Positions 1 through 8,581 of a DNA stretch of 47,101 nucleotides are shown here, in pieces. Location of the stretch: contig JAKQNG010000128.1 of NCBI GenBank assembly GCA_029565915.1, positions 1-47,101 on the forward strand. The letters are read 5' to 3'. The notes beneath the pieces are model-generated. The model searched no databases and was not told the DNA's origin. It worked only from the letters and a program-made list of their open reading frames with translations. The DNA comes from Deltaproteobacteria bacterium. Its GTDB lineage: Bacteria; Myxococcota_A; Polyangia; JAAYKL01. The position numbers were made by a program, and so were the translations under genes. Position 1 is the stretch's first letter; every line of letters starts with the position of its first letter.

Positions 1-1949
1 ATACGGACACGGACACCGACACCGATACGGACACGGACGGCGATGTGGATCATGATTTTTTTGACATCATGGCGGGGGGCTACGTGTATGCGGGCGATTG
101 GCACGGATTCGCATGGACCAGCCCCGGCGAAGTGGCGGGAACGACCATCACACCGGATGATTTTTCGGCCTATACGGGGACGGAAAACAAACTCTGCGTC
201 AACGGACAACTGGCTGCGGACTACGACGCGGTGGGCATCCTGGGCTTCAACCTCAACCAGCCCGCATCGGGCACTGCCACCCAGAGCTGGACGCCGGGGG
301 CACAGCACACGGGCATCTACGTGAACCTCACCAAGACCCTGAACACCACGGTGCGGTTGCAGATCACGTCCGGAGGCCAGGATTACTGCTTCGCCCTGTC
401 TGCCGGTGCCAATTCGGTCCTGTGGAGCCAGTTGAAAACCGCCTGCTGGGGCTCCTCGGGCACCGCTTACAATGGCACCTCGGCGATTACTCAGGCGATG
501 GTCATGGTGCCCGGAGACGAACTCGGCCTGATCAACTACAACTTCTGCGTGAACGAGATCTATCCCATCGGCAGCGCGGTGGACACGGACACGGGCGTGG
601 ACACGGACACGGGCGTGGATACCGATACGGGAACGGATACCGGCGTGGACACGGACACGGGAACGTCGCCGCCCCTGGGAACCTCTTACACGGTGCATGA
701 TGGCGGCTTTGTGGTGACCAACGACTGGAACGGTTTTGCATGGACCGCCAAGTCCGGCACCGGAAGCGTCATCAATCCAGCGGAATTTACCGACATTGAG
801 GCGGGGGACGATCTGTGTGTGGACGGCACCGTCGGCGCGGCAAATGCCTCCACGGCCATGCTGGGCATCAACCTGGCCCAGGCCTGGGGAACCAATACGG
901 TGAACGGCACGGTCATCCCCACCGGCAACAGCATCCGCGTCGACGTGTCCAACTACGTGGCGGCAACGCCCATGCGCATCCAGATTCAGGGACCGGATGG
1001 CGCCACGAATGAAGACGACCGCTGGTGCGCCCAGATCGCCAACGGTTCCCAGGTGGTGTCCCTCGATTCATTCAACACGAAATGCTGGGACAACAGCGGC
1101 AACTGGTACGACGGCGAGCCCCTGTCCGCAGCGATGATCATCGTTCCGGGTACCGGCACCGGCGTGCGGAACTTCGATTTCTGCCTCAATGAACTCACGG
1201 AGCTGGACGGCGGCACGGACACGGACACCAGCACCCCCACCCTCAGCGGTTCGGGCAGCACCTGTGAACAGTACGGAAACTTCCACGTGATGCGCAGCGG
1301 CGTCGACTATCTCGTGATGAACAACGCGTGGAACGTGAACGACCAGTGCATCCGGGTGAACCAGTCGCCCGACTACACCTTCTTCACGGTGACGAGCCAG
1401 GGAGGCAGCACCAGCACCACTGGGTCGCCGGCCACCTATCCGGAAATCCTGTACGGCAAAAAGTACAGCTCCAACAGCTCCAACAGCGCGGAGCTGCCGG
1501 CCCGGGTGAACACCCTCAACCACGTGTATACAAAGTGGACCCACAACGCCAACAGCGGTGTGTCCGGCACCTACAACGCCGCCTATGATGTGTGGTTCAG
1601 CACGGCGAACGACGGCGAAGACAACGCGGCGTTTCTGATGGTCTGGTTCCAGAAATCCAGCAACGTGTATCCCATCGGAACGGAACAGGCCGCCGCCGTG
1701 AACATCGCCGGCGTGAACTGGAAGGTGTGGAGCGGCGGCAACGGTCCGGGAGGCGCGCCCTACATCGCCTATGTGGCCACGTCGCCCATCGAAACCCTCA
1801 CTTTCGATCTGATGCCGTTCGTCAACAATGCGGTTTCCCGCGGGGTGGTGGAAACCACGGACTACATGTCCAACGTGCAGGCAGGGTTTGAGATCTGGAG
1901 CGGCGGCACGGGCCTCAAGACCATCGATTTCTACGTGGATGTGCAGTAG
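1..1949 (+). CDS. Modular secreted protein with GH12-like C-terminal domain (5' end outside window)
   Basis: The reading frame is open from the first bases (codons for alternating Thr-Asp), so the gene starts upstream and only its last ~649 residues are seen. Order from the window edge: Thr/Asp linker, a ~170-residue module (about 19-190) with four Cys (in LCV, YC, CW and FC motifs), a TDTG linker, a second diverged module of the same fold (about 225-400), a short linker, then a ~235-residue domain resembling glycoside hydrolase family 12 (starts CEQYG; NNAWN; YNAAYDVWF; GFEIWSGG). In GH12 the nucleophile Glu sits in the E-[IL]-M-[IV]-W motif; here that motif reads F-L-M-V-W (codon 1632-1634). 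The acid/base Glu in GFEIW (1890-1892) is kept. The protein is probably a surface glycan-binding or altered glycan-acting protein. The next gene is a close paralogue. The modules match no CBM family I can name. Confidence 0.85.
   Translation, partial: TDTDTDTDTDTDGDVDHDFFDIMAGGYVYAGDWHGFAWTSPGEVAGTTITPDDFSAYTGTENKLCVNGQLAADYDAVGILGFNLNQPASGTATQSWTPGAQHTGIYVNLTKTLNTTVRLQITSGGQDYCFALSAGANSVLWSQLKTACWGSSGTAYNGTSAITQAMVMVPGDELGLINYNFCVNEIYPIGSAVDTDTGVDTDTGVDTDTGTDTGVDTDTGTSPPLGTSYTVHDGGFVVTNDWNGFAWTAKSGTGSVINPAEFTDIEAGDDLCVDGTVGAANASTAMLGINLAQAWGTNTVNGTVIPTGNSIRVDVSNYVAATPMRIQIQGPDGATNEDDRWCAQIANGSQVVSLDSFNTKCWDNSGNWYDGEPLSAAMIIVPGTGTGVRNFDFCLNELTELDGGTDTDTSTPTLSGSGSTCEQYGNFHVMRSGVDYLVMNNAWNVNDQCIRVNQSPDYTFFTVTSQGGSTSTTGSPATYPEILYGKKYSSNSSNSAELPARVNTLNHVYTKWTHNANSGVSGTYNAAYDVWFSTANDGEDNAAFLMVWFQKSSNVYPIGTEQAAAVNIAGVNWKVWSGGNGPGGAPYIAYVATSPIETLTFDLMPFVNNAVSRGVVETTDYMSNVQAGFEIWSGGTGLKTIDFYVDVQ
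579..663 (+). repeat. Tandem Asp-Thr linker repeat
   Basis: In-frame hexanucleotide units (GAYACS type) encode a VDTDTG-like linker between the two four-Cys modules of the first gene. The first 44 bases of the window are the same kind of repeat. Confidence 0.85.
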
Positions 1950-2010
1950 GCGTCTGCCTCATTCCGGGCACTTCTGATTTTCTTTTCATTCCCGATAGTT
2001 GAGAGTTGTG

Positions 2011-2043
2011 AAGGATCCGGGGTCCGACCAATTGGACATCCTT
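2011..2043. other. Interrupted inverted repeat between the two paralogues
   Basis: AAGGAT (2011-2016) pairs with ATCCTT (2038-2043). Inside it GTCC pairs with GGAC around an 8-base loop, with a 5-base bulge on the left arm. It lies in the 182-base gap between the two modular genes. No T-tract follows, so it is a possible weak terminator or regulator site. I see no convincing promoter in this gap. Confidence 0.3.
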
Positions 2044-2131
2044 TGAATCTGAAATGAACATCTTCAGGATTACAGCAGAAGTAAAGTGTTGTCGGTAGCT
2101 TTTAATGATTTCAAAGAAAGGATCTGATCTC

Positions 2132-5116
2132 ATGATTCATCAAGCACTGCGACTGGTTTTCTGTCTGATGGCCGGACTGCTCCTGGCACTCTCGGCTGCT
2201 TCCTGCGGCACTGATCCGGCGCCCGTCTTCGGGGACACAGACACGGATGGCGACACGGACAGCGACACCGACAGCGATAGCGATAGCGATTCGGATGCGG
2301 ACAGCGACGCCGACTCGGACAGCGACGCCGACACCGATTCGGATACGGACAGTGACTCCGATACGGACAGTGACACAGACACCGACACGGACACCGATAC
2401 CGACACGGATACCGATACCGATACGGACACGGATACGGATACGGATACGGACACGGATACCGATACCGATACCGGGGTGCCCGGTGATAACGGCGCCAGG
2501 GACGGACTGTGGGACGTGAAGCAGGGCGGCTACGTGTACGCGGGTGACTGGCAGGGGTATGCGTGGACCAGCCCCGGCCAGGTGGCCGGCTCCACCATCA
2601 ACCCGGACGACTATTCGGCAGTGGACGGGTGGACGGACCAGCTCTGTGTCAACGGACAGCTGGCTGCGGACTACGACGCGGTGGGCATCCTGGGGTTCAA
2701 CATCAACCAGCCCGCATCGGGCACTGCCACCCAGAGCTGGACGCCCACGGCCGCCCACACGGGCGTTTACGTGAACATCACGAAAAACCAGCCCACCACG
2801 GTGCGACTGCAGATTACCTCCGGCGGGCAGGACTACTGCGTGGCCCTCAACAACGGTGCCAACACAATTACGTGGAGCCAATTGCGAACGGCCTGCTGGG
2901 GAGCCACAGGAACAGCCTACAACGGTACCGCGGCGATTACCCAGGCGCTGGTCATGGTGCCCGGAGATGTCGCGGGAACGATTAATTACAGTTTCTGCGT
3001 GAACGAAATGTATCCCATCGGCAGCACGGTGGATACGGACACAACGGTGGACACGGGCAGCGACACCACAGATACGGACACGACGGTGGACACGGGCAGC
3101 GATACCGCAGACACGGACACGGGCGTGGACACCGACACGGGCGTGGACACCGATACGACCGTGGACACGGATACGGACCACCTGTTCTTTGACATCATGG
3201 CGGGGGGCTACGTGTACGCGGGCGACTGGCACGGGTTCGCGTGGACCAGCCCCGGCGAAGTGGACGGAACGACGATCACACCGGAAGATTTCTCCCATCT
3301 GACGGGAGCGGAAACCCAGCTCTGCGTCAGCGGTCAGCTGGTCGATAATTATGACTCGGTGGGCATTCTGGGGTTCAACATCAATCAGCCCGAATCGGGC
3401 ACGACCCCTCAGAGCTGGACGCCCACGGCCTCCCATACGGGGATCTATGTCAACCTCACCAAGACCCTGAACACCACGGTACGGCTGCAGATCACGTCCG
3501 GTGGGCAGGACTACTGCGCCACCCTGGCCGCCGGCGCGAACACCATCGCGTGGAGCCAGCTGAAGACCGAATGCTGGGGTACCACGGGTACGGCTTACAA
3601 CGGCACCGCAGCGATCACCCAGGCGATGGTCATGGTGCCCGGAGACGAAGCCGGCCTGATCAACTACAGTTTCTGCGTGAACGAGATCTATCCCATCGGC
3701 AGCGCCATCGACACGGACACCGGCATTGATACCGATACCGGCGTGGATACCGATACCGGCATTGATACCGATACCGGCATTGATACCGACACCGGCATTG
3801 ATACCGACACCGGCATTGACACGGATACGGGAACGCCGCCGGAGCTGGGCACGCCTTACACGGTGCACGACGGCGGCTACGTGGTCACCAACGACTGGAA
3901 CGGCTTCTCCTGGGTGGCGACCAGCGGCACGTCGACCGCCACGCCGGAGGACTTCTCCGGGATTACCGCCGGCGATGCCCTGTGCATCGAAGGCATGGTC
4001 ATGAACACCTATGACGATAACGCCATGCTGGGCATCAACCTGGCCCAGGCATGGGGAAGCGAGACCGCCATCGGCACGGTTGTTCCCACGGGAACGGGAA
4101 TCTATGTGGATGTGTCCAATTACGTGGGCACCACACCTCTGCGCATCCAGATTCAGAGCCCGGATGGCGCCACGAACGCCAACCACCGCTGGTGCGCACC
4201 GCTCGCCAACGGTGCCCAGATCATTTCGTTTGATTCATTCAATACCGAATGCTGGGACAACGGCGGCAACTGGTACAACGGCGAGGAGCTGTCCGCGGCC
4301 CTCATCATGGTTCCCGGTGACATCGAGGGCAACCGGGCCTTCGATTTCTGTCTGGAAGAACTGACTGAGATGGACGGCGGTTCCGACACGGATACGGACA
4401 CCAGCACAGTGACCCTGCAGGGCTCCGGCTACACCTGCGACCAGTACGGCAGTTTCCACGTGGCGCGCAACAGCGTGGACTATCTGGTGATGAACAACGC
4501 GTGGAACGTCAATGATCAGTGCATCCGCGTAAACCAGGCACCGGACTACACGTTCTTCACGGTGGCCAGTCAGGGAGGCAACACCAGCACATGGGGCGCG
4601 CCGGCCACCTATCCGGAAATCGTCTATGGCCGCAAGTACAACGACTATTCGAACAGCGCCGAGCTGCCCGCCCGGGTCGACTCCCTCAGCCACGTGTACA
4701 CGGGCTGGGACAGCAACGCCGCCAGCGGCGTATCCGGCACTTACAACGCCGCCTATGACGTGTGGTTCAGTACCACCAACGACGGCAACGTGAATGCCGC
4801 CTACCTGATGGTCTGGTACCAGCATCACAACGACGTCTATCCCATCGGTTCGAGTCAGGGCGTGGTGAACCTGGCGGGCCGCAACTGGGACGTGTGGAGC
4901 GGCGGCAACGGTCCCTCCGGTGCGCCGTACATCGCCTATGTGGCCACGTCGCCCATCGAAGATTTCGATTTTGATTTGATGACGTTCATCAACGACGCTG
5001 TCAGCCGGGACGTCGTGGAAGCGACCGACTACCTGTCCAATGTGCAGGTGGGCTTCGAGATCTGGAGCGGCGGTGCAGGTCTGGCCACCTACGATTTCTA
5101 TGTGGACGTCCAGTAA
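2132..5116 (+). CDS. Modular lipoprotein with three four-Cys modules and a GH12-like domain
   Basis: Start chosen at 2132 rather than the in-frame ATG at 2105, because AAAGGA lies about 10 bases upstream of 2132 and the product then begins with a signal peptide ending in a lipobox-like LSAASC. The 994-residue product has a ~80-residue Asp/Ser/Thr linker, two modules with the GGYVYAGDW start (about 131-299 and 351-524), a third diverged module (about 573-748), and a GH12-like domain (about 762-993). Each module keeps four Cys. In the GH12-like domain the expected nucleophile Glu is Tyr891 (Y-L-M-V-W), while the acid/base Glu is kept (Glu976 in GFEIW). Parts of the modules are nearly identical in DNA to the gene upstream, so the pair arose by duplication or conversion. 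It is likely an outer-surface lipoprotein that binds or acts on beta-glucan-type polymers. Domain family seen in sequence; substrate inferred. Confidence 0.88.
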   Translation: MIHQALRLVFCLMAGLLLALSAASCGTDPAPVFGDTDTDGDTDSDTDSDSDSDSDADSDADSDSDADTDSDTDSDSDTDSDTDTDTDTDTDTDTDTDTDTDTDTDTDTDTDTDTGVPGDNGARDGLWDVKQGGYVYAGDWQGYAWTSPGQVAGSTINPDDYSAVDGWTDQLCVNGQLAADYDAVGILGFNINQPASGTATQSWTPTAAHTGVYVNITKNQPTTVRLQITSGGQDYCVALNNGANTITWSQLRTACWGATGTAYNGTAAITQALVMVPGDVAGTINYSFCVNEMYPIGSTVDTDTTVDTGSDTTDTDTTVDTGSDTADTDTGVDTDTGVDTDTTVDTDTDHLFFDIMAGGYVYAGDWHGFAWTSPGEVDGTTITPEDFSHLTGAETQLCVSGQLVDNYDSVGILGFNINQPESGTTPQSWTPTASHTGIYVNLTKTLNTTVRLQITSGGQDYCATLAAGANTIAWSQLKTECWGTTGTAYNGTAAITQAMVMVPGDEAGLINYSFCVNEIYPIGSAIDTDTGIDTDTGVDTDTGIDTDTGIDTDTGIDTDTGIDTDTGTPPELGTPYTVHDGGYVVTNDWNGFSWVATSGTSTATPEDFSGITAGDALCIEGMVMNTYDDNAMLGINLAQAWGSETAIGTVVPTGTGIYVDVSNYVGTTPLRIQIQSPDGATNANHRWCAPLANGAQIISFDSFNTECWDNGGNWYNGEELSAALIMVPGDIEGNRAFDFCLEELTEMDGGSDTDTDTSTVTLQGSGYTCDQYGSFHVARNSVDYLVMNNAWNVNDQCIRVNQAPDYTFFTVASQGGNTSTWGAPATYPEIVYGRKYNDYSNSAELPARVDSLSHVYTGWDSNAASGVSGTYNAAYDVWFSTTNDGNVNAAYLMVWYQHHNDVYPIGSSQGVVNLAGRNWDVWSGGNGPSGAPYIAYVATSPIEDFDFDLMTFINDAVSRDVVEATDYLSNVQVGFEIWSGGAGLATYDFYVDVQ
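2234..2474 (+). repeat. Long Asp-Ser/Asp-Thr hexanucleotide repeat
   Basis: About 240 bases of imperfect GAYASN/GAYACS hexamers encode an alternating Asp-Ser, then Asp-Thr linker directly after the lipoprotein signal. Codons for Asp alternate between GAC and GAT, which partly breaks perfect repetition. The linker is acidic and probably extended, and could bind divalent cations. Confidence 0.9.
3031..3179 (+). repeat. Asp-Thr linker repeat between modules 1 and 2
   Basis: In-frame repeats encode VDTDT, TVDTGSDT and VDTDTG units joining the first two four-Cys modules of the lipoprotein. Confidence 0.85.
3711..3832 (+). repeat. 18-base tandem repeat encoding (I/V)DTDTG
   Basis: About seven copies of an 18-base unit encode IDTDTG or VDTDTG between module 2 and module 3. 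The higher-order 18-base period on top of the 6-base one points to slippage or unequal exchange. Confidence 0.88.
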
Positions 5117-5134
5117 GCCCCATCCAGCATAACC

Positions 5135-5157
5135 CCCGGTGCGGGTGCACCGGGTTT
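5135..5157 (+). terminator. GC-rich hairpin after the modular lipoprotein
   Basis: CCCGGTGC (5135-5142), loop GGGT, GCACCGGG (5147-5154), then TTT. The perfect 8-bp stem lies between the stop at 5116 and the next ribosome-binding site at 5165-5170. The T run is short, so it may be an attenuator or partial terminator that reduces read-through into the next lipoprotein gene. Confidence 0.5.
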
Positions 5158-5176
5158 CATCAGCGGAGGAGTGTTC

Positions 5177-6262
5177 ATGACCATGCTTTTCAGATTGATG
5201 CTTGCAACGGCGTTGCTCGGGTTTTCGGCCTGCGAAAAGGATCCGGGACGGACCGCCGTGGACGGTGACAGCGACAGTGACAGCGACACGGACAGCGACG
5301 CGGACATAGACAGCGATGCGGACAGTGACAGCGACGGCGACAGCGATTCAGACAGTGACAGCGACGGCGACACGGACACGGAAGAACTCATCGAAATGGT
5401 CTGCCCGGACGGCGAGGACCATCCGGATACCTGTTACTGCCTGCGGATGGCGGTCATCGGCACTTACGACAGCGCGGCAAGCAAGAATGATGTCAGTGCG
5501 TTCGTGGAGTGGCTCAATACCAAGAGCAATGCCATTGTCACCATGGTTTCGTCCAAACCGACCATCGATGCCGCCTTTCTTGCCGACTACGACATCCTGC
5601 TGTTCCTGAACCAGGCCCAGACCAAGGATGGTCCCTTCTGGAGCTACGGCGCGTCGGAGGCGGACGCCCTGCGGGAATGGCTGGAGGCCGGCGGCGGTAT
5701 GATCACCGTAACCGGCTTCAACGGGAATGTGACAACCCAGGAAGTGGCCGCCATCAACAGCATCATGGAACCGGCCACGGGCATGTCGTACAACAACGAT
5801 GTGTACCTGTCGGAACCGGAGCTTCCCAATAACAATTACTGCTGGGAGGGAGCGGTGCCGATCACGACATGGGCGGACCATGACATTGCCCGGGAGGTGA
5901 CGCGCATTGCCGCATTCTGGGGTTCCAGCATCAACGCCCCGGATGGGGCAACGGTGGTCGCGACGGCCGCGGACGCCACTTCGGTGACGGACAATGCACT
6001 GGTCGCAGTGGATATCGGCAAGGGCAGGGCCCTGGCCCTCGCTGACGAGTGGCCGCTTTTTACCAACGTATGGCTGCCCGGGACCAACCAGCAGACCACC
6101 CCCAACCCGTACGATCCCTGTTATGATACGGATTTGGAGCAGTGGAACTACGCGGAGTTCTATTTCCAGCATCCCCAGTTCTGGTACAACGCCATCTGGT
6201 GGACCGCACCGGAAAACAACTGTTTTGAAATCCACGAACCCATCATCATCCCCATTGAATAG
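5177..6262 (+). CDS. Lipoprotein with class I glutamine amidotransferase-like (ThuA/GATase1-type) domain
   Basis: Start at ATG 5177, six bases after GGAGGA; an in-frame GTG at 5171 touches that site and is less likely. The 361-residue product begins with a lipoprotein signal (LLGFSAC), followed by a ~40-residue Asp-Ser linker, then a globular domain. The pattern VIGTYDS, a following helix, DYDILLFLNQAQ, and LREWLEAGGGMITVTGF is typical of the GATase1/ThuA alpha-beta fold, in which a beta strand ends just before a loop-forming GGG segment. I cannot assign a catalytic Cys with confidence, so it may be a binding rather than an enzymatic version. The gene lies 60 bases after the modular lipoprotein and ends within the likely start of the next membrane protein gene. 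Confidence 0.75.
   Translation: MTMLFRLMLATALLGFSACEKDPGRTAVDGDSDSDSDTDSDADIDSDADSDSDGDSDSDSDSDGDTDTEELIEMVCPDGEDHPDTCYCLRMAVIGTYDSAASKNDVSAFVEWLNTKSNAIVTMVSSKPTIDAAFLADYDILLFLNQAQTKDGPFWSYGASEADALREWLEAGGGMITVTGFNGNVTTQEVAAINSIMEPATGMSYNNDVYLSEPELPNNNYCWEGAVPITTWADHDIAREVTRIAAFWGSSINAPDGATVVATAADATSVTDNALVAVDIGKGRALALADEWPLFTNVWLPGTNQQTTPNPYDPCYDTDLEQWNYAEFYFQHPQFWYNAIWWTAPENNCFEIHEPIIIPIE
5261..5382 (+). repeat. Asp-Ser linker repeat
   Basis: About 20 in-frame hexamers encode alternating Asp-Ser and Asp-Ala directly after the lipoprotein signal, before the amidotransferase-like domain. Confidence 0.85.
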
Positions 6263-8171
6263 CATTCCGCTCTTTGTTGACCGCCGGGGCGCTGCCATCG
6301 CGGTGGGCCTGGGACTGCTGCTGGCGGGCGCGGCCATCACCCTGTCGCTGCTGCGATTCTACACGCTGAGCAACGACAACTTTGATATCGGCTTCTACGT
6401 GCGGGTGATATGGGGCATGGCCCACGGCGATCGGATGCATCCCATCCTGTGCGCCCACGAGCTGGGGCTGCACTTCATGCCCATCCTGTGGCTGTTCGTT
6501 CCCCTGTCGTACGTGCTGCCGTTGGCGCCGACCCTCCTCGTCGCCAACGCCCTGGCCCTGGGCGCCTGTGTGCCCCTGCTGTACCGGCTTGCCCGACAGA
6601 TGACCGGACGCGCATCCCTGGCGCTTCTGCCGGCGGTCGCGTTCGTGCTGCATCCATCGACCCTGCAACTCGGCAGCCGGGAATTCCATCCGGGAAACCT
6701 GGCCCTGCCGCTGCTCATCGCCGCCTTCTGCGCCCTGCACGCCGGACGGTTCCGCCGGATGCTGCTGTTGCTGGGAGCTGCCTGCCTCGCCCGGGAGGAC
6801 GTGGCGCTGGTGGCGGCCGGCGCGGGTGCAATATTCGCAATGGAACACGGCCAAAGGTGGAAAGGCCTCCTCCTCGCCGGTGCCGCGATGATCTGGTTTC
6901 TCGGCTACACACTCGTCATTCAACCGCATTTTCTGCCCGCCAACGGCTCCCTGCAGGCCCATTTTCCGCACTTCGGAGGTACCACGGCGGATATCGCCGT
7001 CTATCTGATCACCCATCCAATCGTCCTCGTTCAGACGCTGTTTCAAAAGGAGGACATCCTTTACGGCGCTGCGCTTCTCTGCAGCGTAGCCGCCCTGCCG
7101 CTATTGCGCGCGCGGTGGTTGCTGGCCGTCGCCGGACCGTTTCTGATCAATGCCATCTCCGCGTTTCCCGGCAGCAGTGATCTGCGCAGTCACTATGTTG
7201 CCCTCCTGCTGCCCGGCCTGTTCTGCGGCGCCACTGCCGGACTGGCACGCATGGCGCAGACGGTTGCGTGGAAGCGGACCACAGCGGCGGTTGCCTTTGT
7301 ATTCGCCGTTGTTGCCATGCACGCGCTGTACGGTGCCACGCCCGCGAGCCGCAGCTGGAATGCCGCATCCTTTGCGATGGATCGGGAAGAGGGCATCCTC
7401 CGGTGGTACGGTGAACTGTTGAAAGAGCAGCCGGAATGGCGCGTGTCCGCACCGGCGGCGCTGCTCAATCACATAGCCGAACGAAGAAGCATTTATTCGC
7501 CGGCCTTTGCCCACCCGGCGCCGGACGCGGTGGTCGTGGATATCCGGCAGCAGCAGTGGAACGGCATCGATCCGCAGCGCTGGTTTGCTCCCATGGAACG
7601 GGAAATCGCGGCCACCCTGGCCGACCCGGACATGGCCCTGTGGAAGGACAATCCGCCCTGGCGACTGTACATTCGTAAAAAGGGTGGGGGAAAGGCGCGC
7701 CTTGCGGAGGTGTCTCCGGGGGTGATTCCGGACACGGCGGTCGTGCAGCCGGCGCAGCCTGAAGGGATTGTCGAGCTGGTGGCCGCAGAAGGTCACCTGA
7801 AGCCCGCCCGGGAGCCCTTCAGTGGGCGCTACGCGCAACGCATCACCCTGTTCCTCGACTTGTACTGGCGGGCGCGGCAACCCCTGCCGGATGATCTGCT
7901 GATAAAGGCCGTCGTCGAAGGCAGCAACAAGACCCATGTGCGCTGGCTCCTGCCCACCTCTGGCGTGCGGCCGACGGGAACCTGGCAGAAGGGAGAACTC
8001 ATCCTTGATCGGCAGCGGATGACGAGCCCCGGAGGCTGGCCCCTCGATGCCCTGCGCGTCACCGTGCAGTTCGCAACAAGGGACGGCGCATCGTGGCCGC
8101 CGGGCAGCCGGCCGGTGGTCATCCGGTGGCACGGGCATGATGGATTGCCGGACAAGCGCCCGACGCCCTGA
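6255..8171 (+). CDS. DUF2079-type polytopic membrane protein
   Basis: The frame is open far upstream, but the sense part begins after the preceding stop. The best start I can offer is TTG 6255, overlapping the end of the lipoprotein gene by 8 bases; no clear ribosome-binding site is visible, so translational coupling is likely. The ~638-residue product has about nine hydrophobic segments in its first ~370 residues. DUF2079 hallmarks are visible: NFDIGFYVRVIWGMAHG, a conserved HELGLHFMPILWLFVPL stretch, SREFHPGNLALPLL and LAREDVAL. The family resembles GT-C type membrane glycosyltransferases but its reaction is unknown. The C-terminal ~250 residues are soluble, probably extracytoplasmic, and include a beta-rich segment. 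Family call is firm; function is not. Confidence 0.8.
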   Translation: MNSIPLFVDRRGAAIAVGLGLLLAGAAITLSLLRFYTLSNDNFDIGFYVRVIWGMAHGDRMHPILCAHELGLHFMPILWLFVPLSYVLPLAPTLLVANALALGACVPLLYRLARQMTGRASLALLPAVAFVLHPSTLQLGSREFHPGNLALPLLIAAFCALHAGRFRRMLLLLGAACLAREDVALVAAGAGAIFAMEHGQRWKGLLLAGAAMIWFLGYTLVIQPHFLPANGSLQAHFPHFGGTTADIAVYLITHPIVLVQTLFQKEDILYGAALLCSVAALPLLRARWLLAVAGPFLINAISAFPGSSDLRSHYVALLLPGLFCGATAGLARMAQTVAWKRTTAAVAFVFAVVAMHALYGATPASRSWNAASFAMDREEGILRWYGELLKEQPEWRVSAPAALLNHIAERRSIYSPAFAHPAPDAVVVDIRQQQWNGIDPQRWFAPMEREIAATLADPDMALWKDNPPWRLYIRKKGGGKARLAEVSPGVIPDTAVVQPAQPEGIVELVAAEGHLKPAREPFSGRYAQRITLFLDLYWRARQPLPDDLLIKAVVEGSNKTHVRWLLPTSGVRPTGTWQKGELILDRQRMTSPGGWPLDALRVTVQFATRDGASWPPGSRPVVIRWHGHDGLPDKRPTP

Positions 8172-8252
8172 CTCTGTTCGCCGTTGTTTTCGCAGCGGAC
8201 TTCAGGATAGACTGGATGCGTCGCCCCACCCGGCGACAGGAGGATGCCACCC

Positions 8253-8567
8253 ATGGAAGACCCGAAAGAATCCGGTTCTGTTCAGGCTCCCGCGCAGGAA
8301 CCCGCGGTCCTGCCGCCCAAGTCATCTGCCGCACTGTACCAGATGCTGTTGAACATCTTCATTCCGGGGCTGGGCGCGCTGATCTACACGCGATTTGCCC
8401 TGTTCGTGCCCTGTCTGCTGCTGCTCGGCATCGCCGTGGCGATGATTGTCCTGCTGGACGCCTGGTGGAAGATGCTCGCCATCGCCGTATTCATCCTGTG
8501 GTGGCTCGTCTCCGCCGCGGGCGGCATTTACTACTACCTGAAGGATCCGTGGACCAGGGGTTCCTGA
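8253..8567 (+). CDS. Small two-helix membrane protein
   Basis: Start at 8253, nine bases after ACAGGAGG; the ATG at 8244 abuts that site and is less likely. The 104-residue product has a Pro/Ala/Gln-rich cytoplasmic-looking N-terminus (about 1-30), then hydrophobic segments around FIPGLGALIYTRFALFVPCLLLLGIAVAMI and ILWWLVSAAGG, ending with a short basic tail. I do not recognise a family. It converges on the FtsB-like gene with only 14 bases between stops. Confidence 0.7.
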   Translation: MEDPKESGSVQAPAQEPAVLPPKSSAALYQMLLNIFIPGLGALIYTRFALFVPCLLLLGIAVAMIVLLDAWWKMLAIAVFILWWLVSAAGGIYYYLKDPWTRGS

Positions 8568-8581
8568 CCGGCGTCAGCGGT

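Noticed and set aside
2234-3832. Asp-Thr repeats as a possible CRISPR array
   Set aside because: The units are in-frame 6- and 18-base coding repeats without spacers, and lie inside an open gene.
2111-4186. A 691-residue open frame on the minus strand across the modular lipoprotein gene
   Set aside because: It is a shadow of the repetitive Asp/Thr/Ser coding DNA; its product is low-complexity Val-Arg-Ile-Gly repeats and it has no start site or conserved domain.
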